A DNA stretch of 64,000 nucleotides from Wenzhouxiangella sp. XN201 (GCF_011008905.1 NZ_JAAIVI010000019.1:62001-126000), one strand, 5' to 3'. Positions 44,150 through 53,472 are shown, counted from the first letter of the stretch. A program made the numbers and translations. Notes: a model not told the origin generated them from the sequence alone.

Positions 44150-46903
44150 ATGATCAAGCCCCGTCTGCTGGTCCACGGTCTGGCCGGTGTGGTCGCGCTC
44201 GTGGCGCTGACCGCCACCGCCGCCGAAACCACCAAGCCCCTCGCTTATCTCGATGAGTTGCCGCCACTGCTCGATCGCCAGTTGTTCTTCGGCGACCCCG
44301 AGATTTCCGGCGCGCAGATCTCGCCCGACGGCAAGTTCGTGACCTTCATGCGGCCCTATGAGGGCGTGCGCAACATCTGGATCAAGGGCATCGACGAGGA
44401 TTTCGACAACGCCCGGCCCCTGACCGACGACGAGCGCCCGGTACCCGGTTACTTCTGGAGCCGTGACAGCGAGTACGTGCTCTATGCCCAGGACAAGGGC
44501 GGCGACGAAAACTTCCACGCCTGGGCGGTGGACGCGGACGCCGAGCCGGCCGAAGACAGCGCCGTGCCGCCAGCACGCAACCTGACCGACCTGGACGGTG
44601 TACGCGCCCAGATCTACTCGGTCCCCAAGTCGACGCCAGGCCAGATCATCGTCGGCCTCAATGACCGTGATCCGGCCCTGCACGACGTGTACCGCGTCGA
44701 TATCGAGTCGGGCGAGCGCGAGCTGCTGATCGAGAACAACCAGAACATCGCCGGCTGGGTCGTGGGCCTGGAAGGCAACGTCCGCCTGGCGGTTCGTCAG
44801 ACCGAGGATGGCGGCACGGAGACTCTGCGCGTAAGCGACGGCGAGGTGGGAGAGACGCTCTACACCTGCTCCTGGCAGGAAACCTGCGGCCCGAACCGTT
44901 TCCACTCGGACAACAAGCGCGTCTGGTTCCAGACCAACAAGGGCGAGGACAATGACCTCGTCGGTCTCTACCTGATGGACGCGGAAACCGGGGAAATGGA
45001 ATTCGTAGAGCGCGACCCCGAGGGCGAAGTCGACTTCAGCGGCGCCATTTACTCCAACGCCACCGACGAACTGCTCGCCACGGCCTACGTCGGCGACAAG
45101 CCACGCATTTATCCCAAGGACGAAAGGTTCGAACAGGCGCTGGCCTTCCTGCGCGAGCAGTTGCCCGAAGGAGAAATCGGCCTGCGATCGCTGACCGCCG
45201 ACGACTCGCTGGCACTTGTCAGCCTCTCGCGCGACGTCGATCCGGGTACCGTCTACCTGTTCAACTGGGAAGAGATGGAAGTCAGCGAGCTTTACCGTTC
45301 GCGCCCGGAGCTGCCGGTCGAGCACATGGCCGAAATGCAGCCGATCCGCTATGAAGCCCGCGACGGTCTGGAGATTCCCGCCTACCTGACCACCCCCAAG
45401 GGCGTAGAAGGCGACAATCTGGCCCTGGTGGCACTGATCCACGGCGGCCCCTGGGCACGCGATACCTGGGGCTACAACTCCCTGGCGCAGTTCCTGGCCA
45501 ACCGCGGCTATGCCGTGTTGCAACCCAACTTCCGCGGTTCGACCGGCTACGGCAAAGCCTTCCTCAACGCCGGCAACAACGAGTGGGGCGATGCCATGCA
45601 AGACGACATCACCGATGGCGTCAGGCACCTCGTCGACAAAGGCCTGGTCGACCCCGAGCGGGTATGCATCATGGGCGGGTCCTACGGCGGCTACGCCACC
45701 CTTGCCGGCATGACCTTCACCCCCGAGTTGTACACCTGCGGCGTCGACATCGTCGGCCCGTCCAACCTGATCACGCTGATCAACTCGATCCCGCCCTACT
45801 GGGGCCCGATCCGAAAGATATTCGACCTGCGCATGGGTGATGCCAGCACCGAAGAGGGGCGTGAGCAGCTCGAGCGCCAGTCGCCGCTCAACCACGTCGA
45901 CAAGATCGCCGCACCGCTACTGGTCATTCAGGGCGCCAACGACCCGCGCGTCAAGCAGGCTGAAGCCGACCAGATCGTGGTCGCCATGCGCGAGGCCGGC
46001 TTGCCGGTGGAATACATCGTCGCGCCCGACGAGGGGCACGGCTTCCGCGGCCGCACCAACCGTCTGGCGATGATGGCGCGCATCGAAGATTTTCTGGCCA
46101 CCCATCTGGGCGGCCGCGAGCAGGAAAGCAGGGAAGACGAAGTCGCCACGCGACTCGCCGAGATCACGGTCGATGTCGACAGCGTCGAGCTGCCGGAACA
46201 AGCCGATGAACTCGACGCGGCGCGCACCCTCCCACTGCCGACGCCCGACCCCGACGCCATCGCCCTGGGCACGCTCGAGTACGTGACCGAACTGAATGTC
46301 CAGGGCAACGCCATTCGCATGGAGACGACGCGTACGCTTGCAAAAGCCGAGCAGGAAGCCGGCCCGGTAATCGAAATCGTCTCGAACGCCACTTCGCCGA
46401 TGGGCGAGGCCAGCGACCGGATGGTGATCGACGCGCGCACGCTCAGGCCGATCAGCCGCACACTCTCGCAGGGCCCGGCAACGATCGAGGTCGAGTACAG
46501 CGATCGGGAAGTCACCGGCCGAATCAGCGCCGGCCAGGAGATCCCGATCAACATCGAACTCGACGCGCCAGTCTACGGCAGTGATTCCGCGCTCGAAGCG
46601 GCCATCATGGGTCTGCCTCTGGAAGCAGGCTATCGCACCCCGATCCGCGTCGCCGAAGTCGGCATGCAGCAGCGGGTGCGCTACTTCGTCCTGGAAGTGA
46701 CCGGGCGCGAGACCGTCGAAGTCCCGGCCGGAGAATACGAGGCCTGGAAGGTGAGTCTCGAGGCGCTGGATGGCGAAGGCGGCGACATGACCCTGTGGGT
46801 CACCACCGAGACCCCTCGCAAGGTCTTGCGCGTGCAGGGCGAACTGCCGGCCCAGATGGGTGGTGGTGAATACAACACGGAGTTGACCGGCGTCGGGGAG
46901 TGA
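44150..46903 (+). CDS. Secreted S9 prolyl-oligopeptidase with C-terminal extension
   Basis: 917 residues. The signal peptide is LLVHGLAGVVALVALTATAAE. A beta-propeller region to ~420, then an alpha/beta hydrolase with Ser511 in MGGSYGGYATLAG, Asp598 in GANDPRV and His630 in DEGHGFRG. After ~655 a further 260 residues include IRMETTRTLAKAE and ETVEVPAGEYEAWKVSL, resembling DUF3108-type beta domains. That is unusual for S9 enzymes, which usually stop soon after the His. It cleaves peptides after proline or other residues; specificity is not known. AAGGAG precedes the ATG by 8 bases. A strong terminator follows. Confidence 0.88.
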   Translation: MIKPRLLVHGLAGVVALVALTATAAETTKPLAYLDELPPLLDRQLFFGDPEISGAQISPDGKFVTFMRPYEGVRNIWIKGIDEDFDNARPLTDDERPVPGYFWSRDSEYVLYAQDKGGDENFHAWAVDADAEPAEDSAVPPARNLTDLDGVRAQIYSVPKSTPGQIIVGLNDRDPALHDVYRVDIESGERELLIENNQNIAGWVVGLEGNVRLAVRQTEDGGTETLRVSDGEVGETLYTCSWQETCGPNRFHSDNKRVWFQTNKGEDNDLVGLYLMDAETGEMEFVERDPEGEVDFSGAIYSNATDELLATAYVGDKPRIYPKDERFEQALAFLREQLPEGEIGLRSLTADDSLALVSLSRDVDPGTVYLFNWEEMEVSELYRSRPELPVEHMAEMQPIRYEARDGLEIPAYLTTPKGVEGDNLALVALIHGGPWARDTWGYNSLAQFLANRGYAVLQPNFRGSTGYGKAFLNAGNNEWGDAMQDDITDGVRHLVDKGLVDPERVCIMGGSYGGYATLAGMTFTPELYTCGVDIVGPSNLITLINSIPPYWGPIRKIFDLRMGDASTEEGREQLERQSPLNHVDKIAAPLLVIQGANDPRVKQAEADQIVVAMREAGLPVEYIVAPDEGHGFRGRTNRLAMMARIEDFLATHLGGREQESREDEVATRLAEITVDVDSVELPEQADELDAARTLPLPTPDPDAIALGTLEYVTELNVQGNAIRMETTRTLAKAEQEAGPVIEIVSNATSPMGEASDRMVIDARTLRPISRTLSQGPATIEVEYSDREVTGRISAGQEIPINIELDAPVYGSDSALEAAIMGLPLEAGYRTPIRVAEVGMQQRVRYFVLEVTGRETVEVPAGEYEAWKVSLEALDGEGGDMTLWVTTETPRKVLRVQGELPAQMGGGEYNTELTGVGE

Positions 46904-46928
46904 CGCGAGGCGCGTCCCTGTACTCTGA

Positions 46929-46962
46929 GAAAGGCCCGGCACCGCCGGGCCTTTTCTTTTTT
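46929..46962 (+). terminator. Intrinsic terminator after the S9 peptidase gene
   Basis: GAAAAGG-type stem: AAAGGCCCGGC pairing with GCCGGGCCTTT around ACC, followed by TTTTCTTTTTT. Confidence 0.92.
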
Positions 46963-47030
46963 GGCGCAGGGGCGCCAGGGTGCCCGCGTCGCGGGCTGAT
47001 TGCGGGGGTTCATCATGGTCACTGCCACAG

Positions 47031-47620
47031 GGTTGGCTAATGCCACGGGTCGCCGTGGTGGCCTCGACACTTCAAAGGCGGTTCCGCCCGCCTGCTTCGC
47101 AGGCTGATGGCGGGTAACTTTTTTCCCGCGCGAAAAAAGTCACCAAAAAACGCGCTTAAAAGCAGGCGGTTACGCCTCGAAAACCTCGCCGCGGAGCGGC
47201 TTCACGGACTGTGACTGGGGCATTGCTCTGGCCCGGCTGAGGAACATGCTGGCTCACGATTACGCTTGGCGCGGCCCGCATCTGGCACTACGACTTCGAA
47301 TGGCGTTCCACCCCGACCGCTGTCCCATCCTCAACCGAAGCCAGCCCCGATCGAGGCCGTGCAATCTGCGTGCGGGCTACGCCCAGGCCTTATCGAAGAC
47401 ACCATGTTTCACGACCGAGCCATCGCGAAGGCAAAAGCGGTATCTCCGTTAAGCCCGGGAGATATCTGGTCCTGCGGAACACCCGCGTCTTCTAAGAGCG
47501 TTTTTGGTGACTTTTGTCGCGACTGACAAAAGTTACTCGCCCAAAGAGCTTGCGAAGCAAGCCGGGCGAAACCGCCTTTGACTTGTCGAAGCCGCCAGCC
47601 GCGGCGGCAGCAACGCACAT
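47031..47620. repeat. MITE-like long inverted-terminal-repeat element, copy B
   Basis: About 590 bp, related to copy A (30071-30659) along its whole length but in opposite orientation. The last ~110 bases are nearly identical to the complement of the first part of copy A (for example TCTAAGAGCGTTTTTGGTGA, then GACAAAAGTTACTCGCCC). The left end has the partner repeat with CTCGACACTTCAAAGGCGG. The interior is more diverged. Short frames inside (for example ending VFGDFCRD) are the type of spurious protein that such repeats produce. Confidence 0.75.
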
Positions 47621-47644
47621 CCTAGCGGCAGCCAGGAGTGACCA

Positions 47645-48136
47645 TCACTCCGCCAATCGCTGAAAAACTTCAAGCGCCCGCTGATCAAACAAAACAAAAC
47701 GAACGAGCAAGTCGGAGGGCGCGTGCGCACTCACCGTCTCAAATGCAATCCGCGCCGCCTCTTCCAGCGGATAACCGAAGGCCCCGGCCGACAGCGCCGG
47801 AAACCCGATCGACTTGATGTCGTTTTCCTCGGCCAGGCGTAAGGCATTGCGGTAGCCGTCGGCCAACAGGCGGGCGGCCGGCTCATCAAGTCCATAGCGC
47901 GGGCCGAGGACGTGAATGACCCAGCGGTTGGGCAGGTCGAAGGCTTCGGTGATGACCGCCTCGCCGGGATGAATCGGCGCCATCGGCCGACAGGCCTCGG
48001 CCAGCTGCGGGCCGGCGGCGCTGTGCAAGGCGCCGGCCACGCCGCCGCCGGGCATCAATTGCGCGTTGGCAGCGTTGACCACGGCATCCAGATCGGGCTG
48101 GTTCGCGATATTGCCCCGGACGAGTTCGATCGACAT
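47645..48136 (-). CDS. Macro domain protein (O-acetyl-ADP-ribose deacetylase type)
   Basis: 163 residues. Motifs of MacroD/YmdB macro domains: VNAANAQLMPGGGVAGALHSAAG for ribose and pyrophosphate binding, and FPALSAGAFGYPLEEAA for the second phosphate loop. Members remove or bind ADP-ribose and deacetylate O-acetyl-ADP-ribose; the exact substrate is unknown. GAAGGAGG lies 6 bases before ATG at 48136. It is divergent from mutM, with 52 bases between the start codons. Confidence 0.9.
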   Translation of the reverse strand: MSIELVRGNIANQPDLDAVVNAANAQLMPGGGVAGALHSAAGPQLAEACRPMAPIHPGEAVITEAFDLPNRWVIHVLGPRYGLDEPAARLLADGYRNALRLAEENDIKSIGFPALSAGAFGYPLEEAARIAFETVSAHAPSDLLVRFVLFDQRALEVFQRLAE

Positions 48137-48188
48137 GTCGAACCTCCTTCGCAAACAGTTGTGAGCCTGCTGCCATCATAATAGGCCC

Positions 48189-49001
48189 ATGCCCGAGTTG
48201 CCGGAAGTCGAGACCACACGCCGCGGCCTGAGTCCCTTGGTCGAGGGGCGACAGATCGCCCAGGTGGCGATCCGGCAGCGCCGGTTGCGCTGGCCCGTTC
48301 CTGCCGAGGTCAACGCCATCACCGGGCAGACGATCACGGCGCTGGAACGGCGCGCCAAGTGGCTGATCTGGCGACTGGAGTCCGGTTCGTTGTTGTGGCA
48401 CCTGGGCATGTCGGGCTCGTTTCGCGGCTGGGAAGATCCGCCCGCGCCGGGTGCGCACGATCATGTCGACCTGCAGATCGAAGGAGGCCACTTGATCCGC
48501 TTTACCGATCCGCGCCGTTTCGGCGCCCTGTTGTGGGGCGGGGAGGATCCGCTCGAGCATCCGCGCCTGGCCACGCTGGGTCCCGAACCACTCGGCGATG
48601 AATTCGACGGCGAGCGGCTGTGGCGTCTCAGCCGTGGCCGCAAGGCGTCCGTCAAGCTGTTCATCATGGACGCCAAGACGGTCGTCGGCGTGGGCAACAT
48701 CTATGCCTCCGAGGCCCTGTACGCCGCCGGCATCCACCCGCGCCGGCCGGCGGGACGGATCAGCCTGGCGCGCTACCAGCTTCTGGCCGGCACCATCCGT
48801 CGCACCCTGGCTGACGCGATCGAACTGGGCGGCACCTCGCTCAGGGACTTCACCGTGGGCGACGGTACGCCCGGCTATTTCGGCCAATCATTGAATGTCT
48901 ACGGGCGCGAAGGTGATTCCTGCCCCGGCTGCGGCGAGCCCGTTCGGCGGGAAGTGGTCGGCCAGCGCAGCACTTTTTTCTGTCCACGTTGTCAGCGATA
49001 A
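48189..49001 (+). CDS. mutM: Formamidopyrimidine-DNA glycosylase (Fpg)
   Basis: 270 residues, the usual Fpg length. The N-terminus is MPELPEVETTRRGL, where Pro2 is the catalytic nucleophile and Glu3 its partner. The zinc finger at the C-terminus is CPGCG ... FCPRCQR, and DFTVGDGTPGYFGQSLNVYGR precedes it. It removes oxidised purines such as 8-oxoguanine and cuts the abasic site. It is followed by the DsbD-like gene. Confidence 0.96.
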   Translation: MPELPEVETTRRGLSPLVEGRQIAQVAIRQRRLRWPVPAEVNAITGQTITALERRAKWLIWRLESGSLLWHLGMSGSFRGWEDPPAPGAHDHVDLQIEGGHLIRFTDPRRFGALLWGGEDPLEHPRLATLGPEPLGDEFDGERLWRLSRGRKASVKLFIMDAKTVVGVGNIYASEALYAAGIHPRRPAGRISLARYQLLAGTIRRTLADAIELGGTSLRDFTVGDGTPGYFGQSLNVYGREGDSCPGCGEPVRREVVGQRSTFFCPRCQR

Positions 49002-49045
49002 GGAGTCCACATCCGGTCCACCCTTCGATGGCATCATCGCCGGTC

Positions 49046-51124
49046 ATGAACAACCACTGCATTTCCCGCCCGTTGAGCGTCCTGCTGCTGTTGGCGCTTT
49101 CCGCCGTGGCCTGGGCCCAACCGGGGCCGGTGCAGCAACCGCATATCGAGGTCGAGCTGGTCAGCGAGGTCACGCACGTCCAGCCCGGCGAGCCGTTCCG
49201 GGTCGGCCTGCGCATGCTGCCCGATGCACACTGGCATACCTACTGGAAGAACCCCGGCGACTCGGGACTCGCGACCGAGATGGAATGGACGCTGCCGGGG
49301 GGCGCTCGCGCCTCTGGCATTCACTGGCCCTATCCCGAACGCGTACCCCTGGGCCACCTGGTCAATTACGGCTACAGCGGGGAACACCTCCTGCCGGTCA
49401 CCATCACTCCACCGCCATCGCTCGAAGCGGGAGGTGAATTCCCCGTCTCCCTGGCCGCGGAATGGCTGGTGTGCGAGGAAATCTGCATTCCCGGCGAAGC
49501 CGAACTGTCGATGACCCTGCCGGTTCGCGCCGAGCCACCCGATCCGAACGATGCCGTCGCCGAGCTTTTCGCCTGGGCCGACCAGCGCCGACCCGAGATC
49601 GTGGACTGGCCGGCACGCTTCGATACCAGCGGCGGGCAGCTTGCGATTCAGGTGGCGTCCGGAGCGCTGCCGGCGTCGGACGATTGGGCGGTTTTTGTCG
49701 GCGCCGAGAACATGGTGGACCACGCCCAGCCGGCGGAAACGGCCCAGGCGGAGGGCGTACTGCAGGCCGGCCAGCCCTTGTCGCCCTACCTGGCCGAGGT
49801 GCCGGAATCCATGCCGGTGGTGTTCGTCGATCAGCAATCCGGCCGGGCCTTCGAGGTGAGCGCCGAGGCCGATTCACTGCAGAGCACTGGCGCGGCCGTG
49901 TCGTCCGGTACCGAACCGCCAATCGGCTTGAGCCTGGCGCTGCTGCTGGCATTGGCCGGCGGCGTGCTGCTCAACCTGATGCCCTGCGTGTTCCCGGTTC
50001 TTTCGATCAAGGCGATGAGTTTCGTGGCCGGTGCCGGGCACGATCAGCGCGCCCATGGACTGGCCTACACCGCCGGCGTGGTACTGAGCTTTGCCGTGCT
50101 CGCCGGCGCGCTACTGGCTCTGCGCGCCGGCGGCGAGGCCATCGGCTGGGGCTTCCAGCTGCAGTCGCCCTGGGTGGTTGGCGTGCTCGTCTACGTACTG
50201 TTCGCTCTGGGCCTGTCGCTGTCGGGCGTTTTCAGTTTCGGCAACCGCCTGATGGGTGCCGGGCAGGAATTGACCGAGCGCTCGGGCGTTTCCGGATCTT
50301 TCTTTACCGGCGTTCTGGCCTGCATCGTGGCCAGCCCCTGCACCGCACCGTTCATGGGAGCCGCATTGGGTGCGGCCGTGTTGATGCCCTGGCCCCTGGC
50401 CATGACCGTCTTTCTCGCGCTCGGCTTCGGTCTGGCCCTGCCGATGCTGGTGCTGAGTTTCTCGCCAGGCCTGGCGAGAAGGCTGCCGAAACCTGGCCCC
50501 TGGATGGAAACCTTCAAGCAATTGATGGCCTTCCCGCTCTACCTGGCCGTAGTCTGGCTGCTGTGGGTGTTGGGCCGACAGGTCGGTGCCAATGGCCTGG
50601 CTGCCGTGCTCACCGGACTGGTTGTACTGGCCTTCGTGCTCTGGCTCGGCGGTCGGCGCGCCGGCTCGACCACCATGGCCAGCATCCGCCACACAGCCGT
50701 TGCACTCGGCCTGGTGGCCTCAGTGGCGGCCCTGGGCGCCGGTGTTCGCCTGCAGGAATCGCCCGAGACTGTGGAGAACGCCTGGTGGGAGGATTATTCG
50801 CCGGAACGGCTGGCCGAACTGCGCAACGATCCCGAGCGCGCGGTGCTGGTCAACATGACCGCCGACTGGTGCGTGACTTGCCTGGTCAACGAGGGCGTGG
50901 CGCTAAGCACCGATGCCGTACGCCAGGCACTCGAGACGAACGATGTGGTCTACATGAAGGGCGACTGGACCCGGCGCAACGAGACCATCACCGACTATCT
51001 GTCAGAATTCGATCGCAACGGCGTGCCGCTTTACGTGCTGTACCCGCACGACGGCGGGGAGCCCAGGGTGTTGCCGCAGGTGCTGAGCCCCGGCCTGGTC
51101 ATCAACGCCATCGAAGCGCTATGA
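49046..51124 (+). CDS. DsbD-family thiol:disulfide reductase (ScsB-like)
   Basis: 692 residues. The signal peptide is LSVLLLLALSAVAWAQ. An N-terminal periplasmic immunoglobulin-like domain (to ~290) carries a CEEIC pair at WLVCEEICIP. The membrane core has cysteines in NLMPCVFPVLSIK and ASPCTAPFMGA. A C-terminal thioredoxin domain has ADWCVTC. Electrons are passed from cytoplasmic thioredoxin across the membrane to periplasmic partners. The start is not certain; ATG 49028 is 18 bases earlier. The redoxin 33 bases downstream is a likely client. Confidence 0.87.
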   Translation: MNNHCISRPLSVLLLLALSAVAWAQPGPVQQPHIEVELVSEVTHVQPGEPFRVGLRMLPDAHWHTYWKNPGDSGLATEMEWTLPGGARASGIHWPYPERVPLGHLVNYGYSGEHLLPVTITPPPSLEAGGEFPVSLAAEWLVCEEICIPGEAELSMTLPVRAEPPDPNDAVAELFAWADQRRPEIVDWPARFDTSGGQLAIQVASGALPASDDWAVFVGAENMVDHAQPAETAQAEGVLQAGQPLSPYLAEVPESMPVVFVDQQSGRAFEVSAEADSLQSTGAAVSSGTEPPIGLSLALLLALAGGVLLNLMPCVFPVLSIKAMSFVAGAGHDQRAHGLAYTAGVVLSFAVLAGALLALRAGGEAIGWGFQLQSPWVVGVLVYVLFALGLSLSGVFSFGNRLMGAGQELTERSGVSGSFFTGVLACIVASPCTAPFMGAALGAAVLMPWPLAMTVFLALGFGLALPMLVLSFSPGLARRLPKPGPWMETFKQLMAFPLYLAVVWLLWVLGRQVGANGLAAVLTGLVVLAFVLWLGGRRAGSTTMASIRHTAVALGLVASVAALGAGVRLQESPETVENAWWEDYSPERLAELRNDPERAVLVNMTADWCVTCLVNEGVALSTDAVRQALETNDVVYMKGDWTRRNETITDYLSEFDRNGVPLYVLYPHDGGEPRVLPQVLSPGLVINAIEAL

Positions 51125-51157
51125 AATCTACTTTTCCACCAATCAGGAGAAAGTTAC

Positions 51158-51769
51158 ATGTTCCATCGAAGCATCCAGTTGTTCACCGCAGCCCTGGTGC
51201 TGCTGGCCTCCGCCGCGGTCGTCGCCGCACCGCAGATCGGCGAGCCTGCTCCTGACTTCAGCGTGGTCGACACCCAGGGCAACGTGCACTCGCTGTCGGA
51301 CTATGCGGGCGAGAAGGTGATACTCGAGTGGACCAACCATGAATGCCCCTTCGTGGCCAAGCACTACGGGGCCGGCAACATGCAGGAGCAGCAGCGTATT
51401 GCGCGCGACGAGCACGACGTGGTCTGGCTGAGCGTTATCTCATCGAAGCCCGGCTCCCAGGGCCACGTCAGCCCCGAAAAGGCCGACCAGCTGACCGAAT
51501 CGCGCGATGCCTATCCCGACGCCGTTCTGATCGACGAGTCCGGCGACATGGGCCGCGCCTACGACGCCCGCGTGACGCCGCATATGTACATCATCGACGA
51601 AGACGGCATCCTGCGCTACATGGGCGGCATCGACTCCATTCCCAGCGCCGACCAGGACGATATCCCCGATGCCACGCAGTACGTGGTGGTCGCGCTCGAG
51701 GAACTGGCGGCCGGCGAGGAAGTTTCGCAGACAACCACGCGTCCGTACGGCTGTACCGTCAAGTACTGA
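51158..51769 (+). CDS. Exported thioredoxin-like redoxin (AhpC/TSA type)
   Basis: 203 residues. The signal peptide is LFTAALVLLASAAVVAA. The redoxin core is PAPDFSVVDTQG, then NHECPFVAKHY with a single peroxidatic-type Cys instead of CxxC. It ends in TRPYGCTVKY, a conserved tail with a second cysteine that could resolve it. It follows the DsbD-like gene closely, suggesting that the two work as a periplasmic peroxide or thiol reduction pair. Confidence 0.86.
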   Translation: MFHRSIQLFTAALVLLASAAVVAAPQIGEPAPDFSVVDTQGNVHSLSDYAGEKVILEWTNHECPFVAKHYGAGNMQEQQRIARDEHDVVWLSVISSKPGSQGHVSPEKADQLTESRDAYPDAVLIDESGDMGRAYDARVTPHMYIIDEDGILRYMGGIDSIPSADQDDIPDATQYVVVALEELAAGEEVSQTTTRPYGCTVKY

Positions 51770-51851
51770 CGTTGCCGAGGATTGCCGCGCACTGTACAGC
51801 GAGGCACTGCGGGACTATGCTCAGAGCCTCCAGGATCACAGGGAGTAACCC

Positions 51852-52058
51852 ATGAGCACGAATCGGATCATTGGCATCGTCCTCATCATCATCGGCGGCG
51901 GACTGTTGTTCTTCGGCCTGCAGGCCACCGGCTCGTTCACGGAAGAAATGCACGAGACCTTCACCGGCCGCTTTACCGACGAGACCACCTGGTATCTGCT
52001 CGGTGGCGGTGCGGCGCTGGTCGTCGGTCTCATCATGGCCCTGCGCGGCGGGAAGTAA
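51852..52058 (+). CDS. DUF3185 small membrane protein
   Basis: 68 residues with two transmembrane helices (RIIGIVLIIIGGGLLFFGLQA and WYLLGGGAALVVGLIMAL), matching DUF3185. The function is unknown. CAGGGAG lies 6 bases before the ATG. A perfect 24-bp palindrome follows. Confidence 0.85.
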   Translation: MSTNRIIGIVLIIIGGGLLFFGLQATGSFTEEMHETFTGRFTDETTWYLLGGGAALVVGLIMALRGGK

Positions 52059-52070
52059 GCAGCACTCGAG

Positions 52071-52094
52071 GGTACGGTGCTTAAGCACCGTACC
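52071..52094. terminator. Perfect 24-bp palindrome after the DUF3185 gene
   Basis: GGTACGGTGC-TTAA-GCACCGTACC, a 10-bp stem with a TTAA loop. No T run follows on either side, so termination is possible but not proven. Confidence 0.5.
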
Positions 52095-52152
52095 CCAGCC
52101 CGTTCGTTTCCTCCCCTGGCTATAGTGCCGGCAACCCCAGTCGTTCGACACC

Positions 52153-53289
52153 ATGACCCGCACATCCTCGATTGACACCGCCTGCGTCCATGCCGGCGAG
52201 CAGCATGGCGATAGCCGCTTCGGGCTCAATACCCCGATCGTGACCAGCACCGCCTTCGACTATCGCCAGGAAGGCGTGCGCTACCCGCGTTACGTCAACG
52301 CGCTCAACCACGAGGTCGCCGCCGGCAAGATCGCGGCACTCGAGGGAGCCGAGGCCGCCCGCGTCACCGCCTCAGGCATGGGCGCGATCAGCGCCGTGTT
52401 CCTGAGCCTGATCCAGCCTGGCGACCATGCCGTGATTCTCGACGGGCTCTACGGCGGCACGACCGACCTCATCGAAGGCCTGCTCGAGCCGATGGGCATG
52501 CGATTCACTACGTGGAACGGCGAGCCGGATGCGCTGGCCGGCCTGTTCGAAGAACACACGCGGCTACTGATGGTCGAGTCTCCCACCAACCCGTTGCTGT
52601 CGATCGTCGACCTGGCTTGGACGGCTTCGATCGCACGCGAACGCGGCGTCGTGAGTTTTATCGACAACACCTTTGCCACACCGATCCTGCAGCGCCCGAT
52701 CGAACACGGTTTCGACCTGGTGATGCACTCGGCCACCAAGTATCTGGGCGGCCATTCGGACCTTCTCTGCGGCGCCCTCGCCGGCTCGTGCGAACTGATC
52801 GACCGGATCCACCCCAACATCGTTCGCCTGGGCGCCACGCTCAACGGCCAGGACCTGGCTGTGCTGGAGCGCTCGATCAAGACCCTGGCCGTGCGGGTAG
52901 AGCGGGCCTCGGAGAATGCGGCCGAACTGGCCGGTCGACTGGACCGTGATTCCCGCATCAAGGAAGTGCGCTATCCCGGCCTGGCCGGGCATCCGGGTCA
53001 CGAAGTTGCCGCCCGGCAGATGAGCCGCTTCGGCGGCATGCTCAGCTTCAGCCTGGACGATTCAATCGACCCGGACGGCTTTCTCGATCGGCTCGAACTG
53101 ATTCGCCCGGCTGTCAGCCTGGGCGGGGTGGAATCGACCGTATCGCAGCCATCGAAGACCAGTCATGCCAAGCTCACAGCCGAAAAGCGCGAGGCGCTCG
53201 GCATCGATGATCGTCTGATGCGATTGTCGGTGGGCATCGAAGGGGTGGACGATCTCTGGGCCGACCTCGATCGAGCGCTGAGGCATTAG
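52153..53289 (+). CDS. Cys/Met-metabolism PLP enzyme (cystathionine gamma-synthase/lyase type)
   Basis: 378 residues of the gamma-family of PLP enzymes. The PLP lysine is Lys196 in HSATKYLGGHSD; the phosphate-binding element is SGMGAIS, and ESPTNP plus DNTFATP are family hallmarks. At the position of the methionine gamma-lyase cysteine (YGCT) it has YGGT, favouring cystathionine synthase or lyase over methionine gamma-lyase. These activities cannot be separated safely by eye. It is followed by a repeat-rich intergenic region. Confidence 0.83.
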   Translation: MTRTSSIDTACVHAGEQHGDSRFGLNTPIVTSTAFDYRQEGVRYPRYVNALNHEVAAGKIAALEGAEAARVTASGMGAISAVFLSLIQPGDHAVILDGLYGGTTDLIEGLLEPMGMRFTTWNGEPDALAGLFEEHTRLLMVESPTNPLLSIVDLAWTASIARERGVVSFIDNTFATPILQRPIEHGFDLVMHSATKYLGGHSDLLCGALAGSCELIDRIHPNIVRLGATLNGQDLAVLERSIKTLAVRVERASENAAELAGRLDRDSRIKEVRYPGLAGHPGHEVAARQMSRFGGMLSFSLDDSIDPDGFLDRLELIRPAVSLGGVESTVSQPSKTSHAKLTAEKREALGIDDRLMRLSVGIEGVDDLWADLDRALRH

Positions 53290-53304
53290 CCTGCAAAATC
53301 AACT

Positions 53305-53457
53305 AACCACGGAAGTCACGGAAAACACGGAAATTGAAAAGAATTTGGTGTGGACTCCCGACCACATGCGGCCCGTCTTGAACATCAAAGTCTGGAGTCT
53401 ACTCTCACCATTTTTCAGTAGGTCTTTCTCCGTGCCCTTCCGTGTTTTCCGTGGTTC
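53305..53457. repeat. Inverted-repeat element with ACCACGGAA ends, copy 1
   Basis: About 153 bp. The left end has CCACGGAAGTCACGGAAAAC and ACGGAAA; the right end has the complement, TTTCTCCGTGCCCTTCCGTG, then TTTTCCGTGGTT. The centre is unlike either. This is the small dispersed repeat type whose translations read like NHGRHG or TEGTE in many bacteria (memory-based). Confidence 0.7.
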
Positions 53458-53472
53458 CATAGGGTTTCTGCA

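Noticed and set aside
44069-45895. A 608-codon minus-strand frame opposite the S9 peptidase
   Set aside because: It mirrors the catalytic gene and has no known domain. Long antisense frames are expected at this GC content.
52153-53289. Methionine gamma-lyase supplying methanethiol to MddA
   Set aside because: The characteristic cysteine position is Gly (YGGT), so cystathionine gamma-synthase or lyase is more likely.
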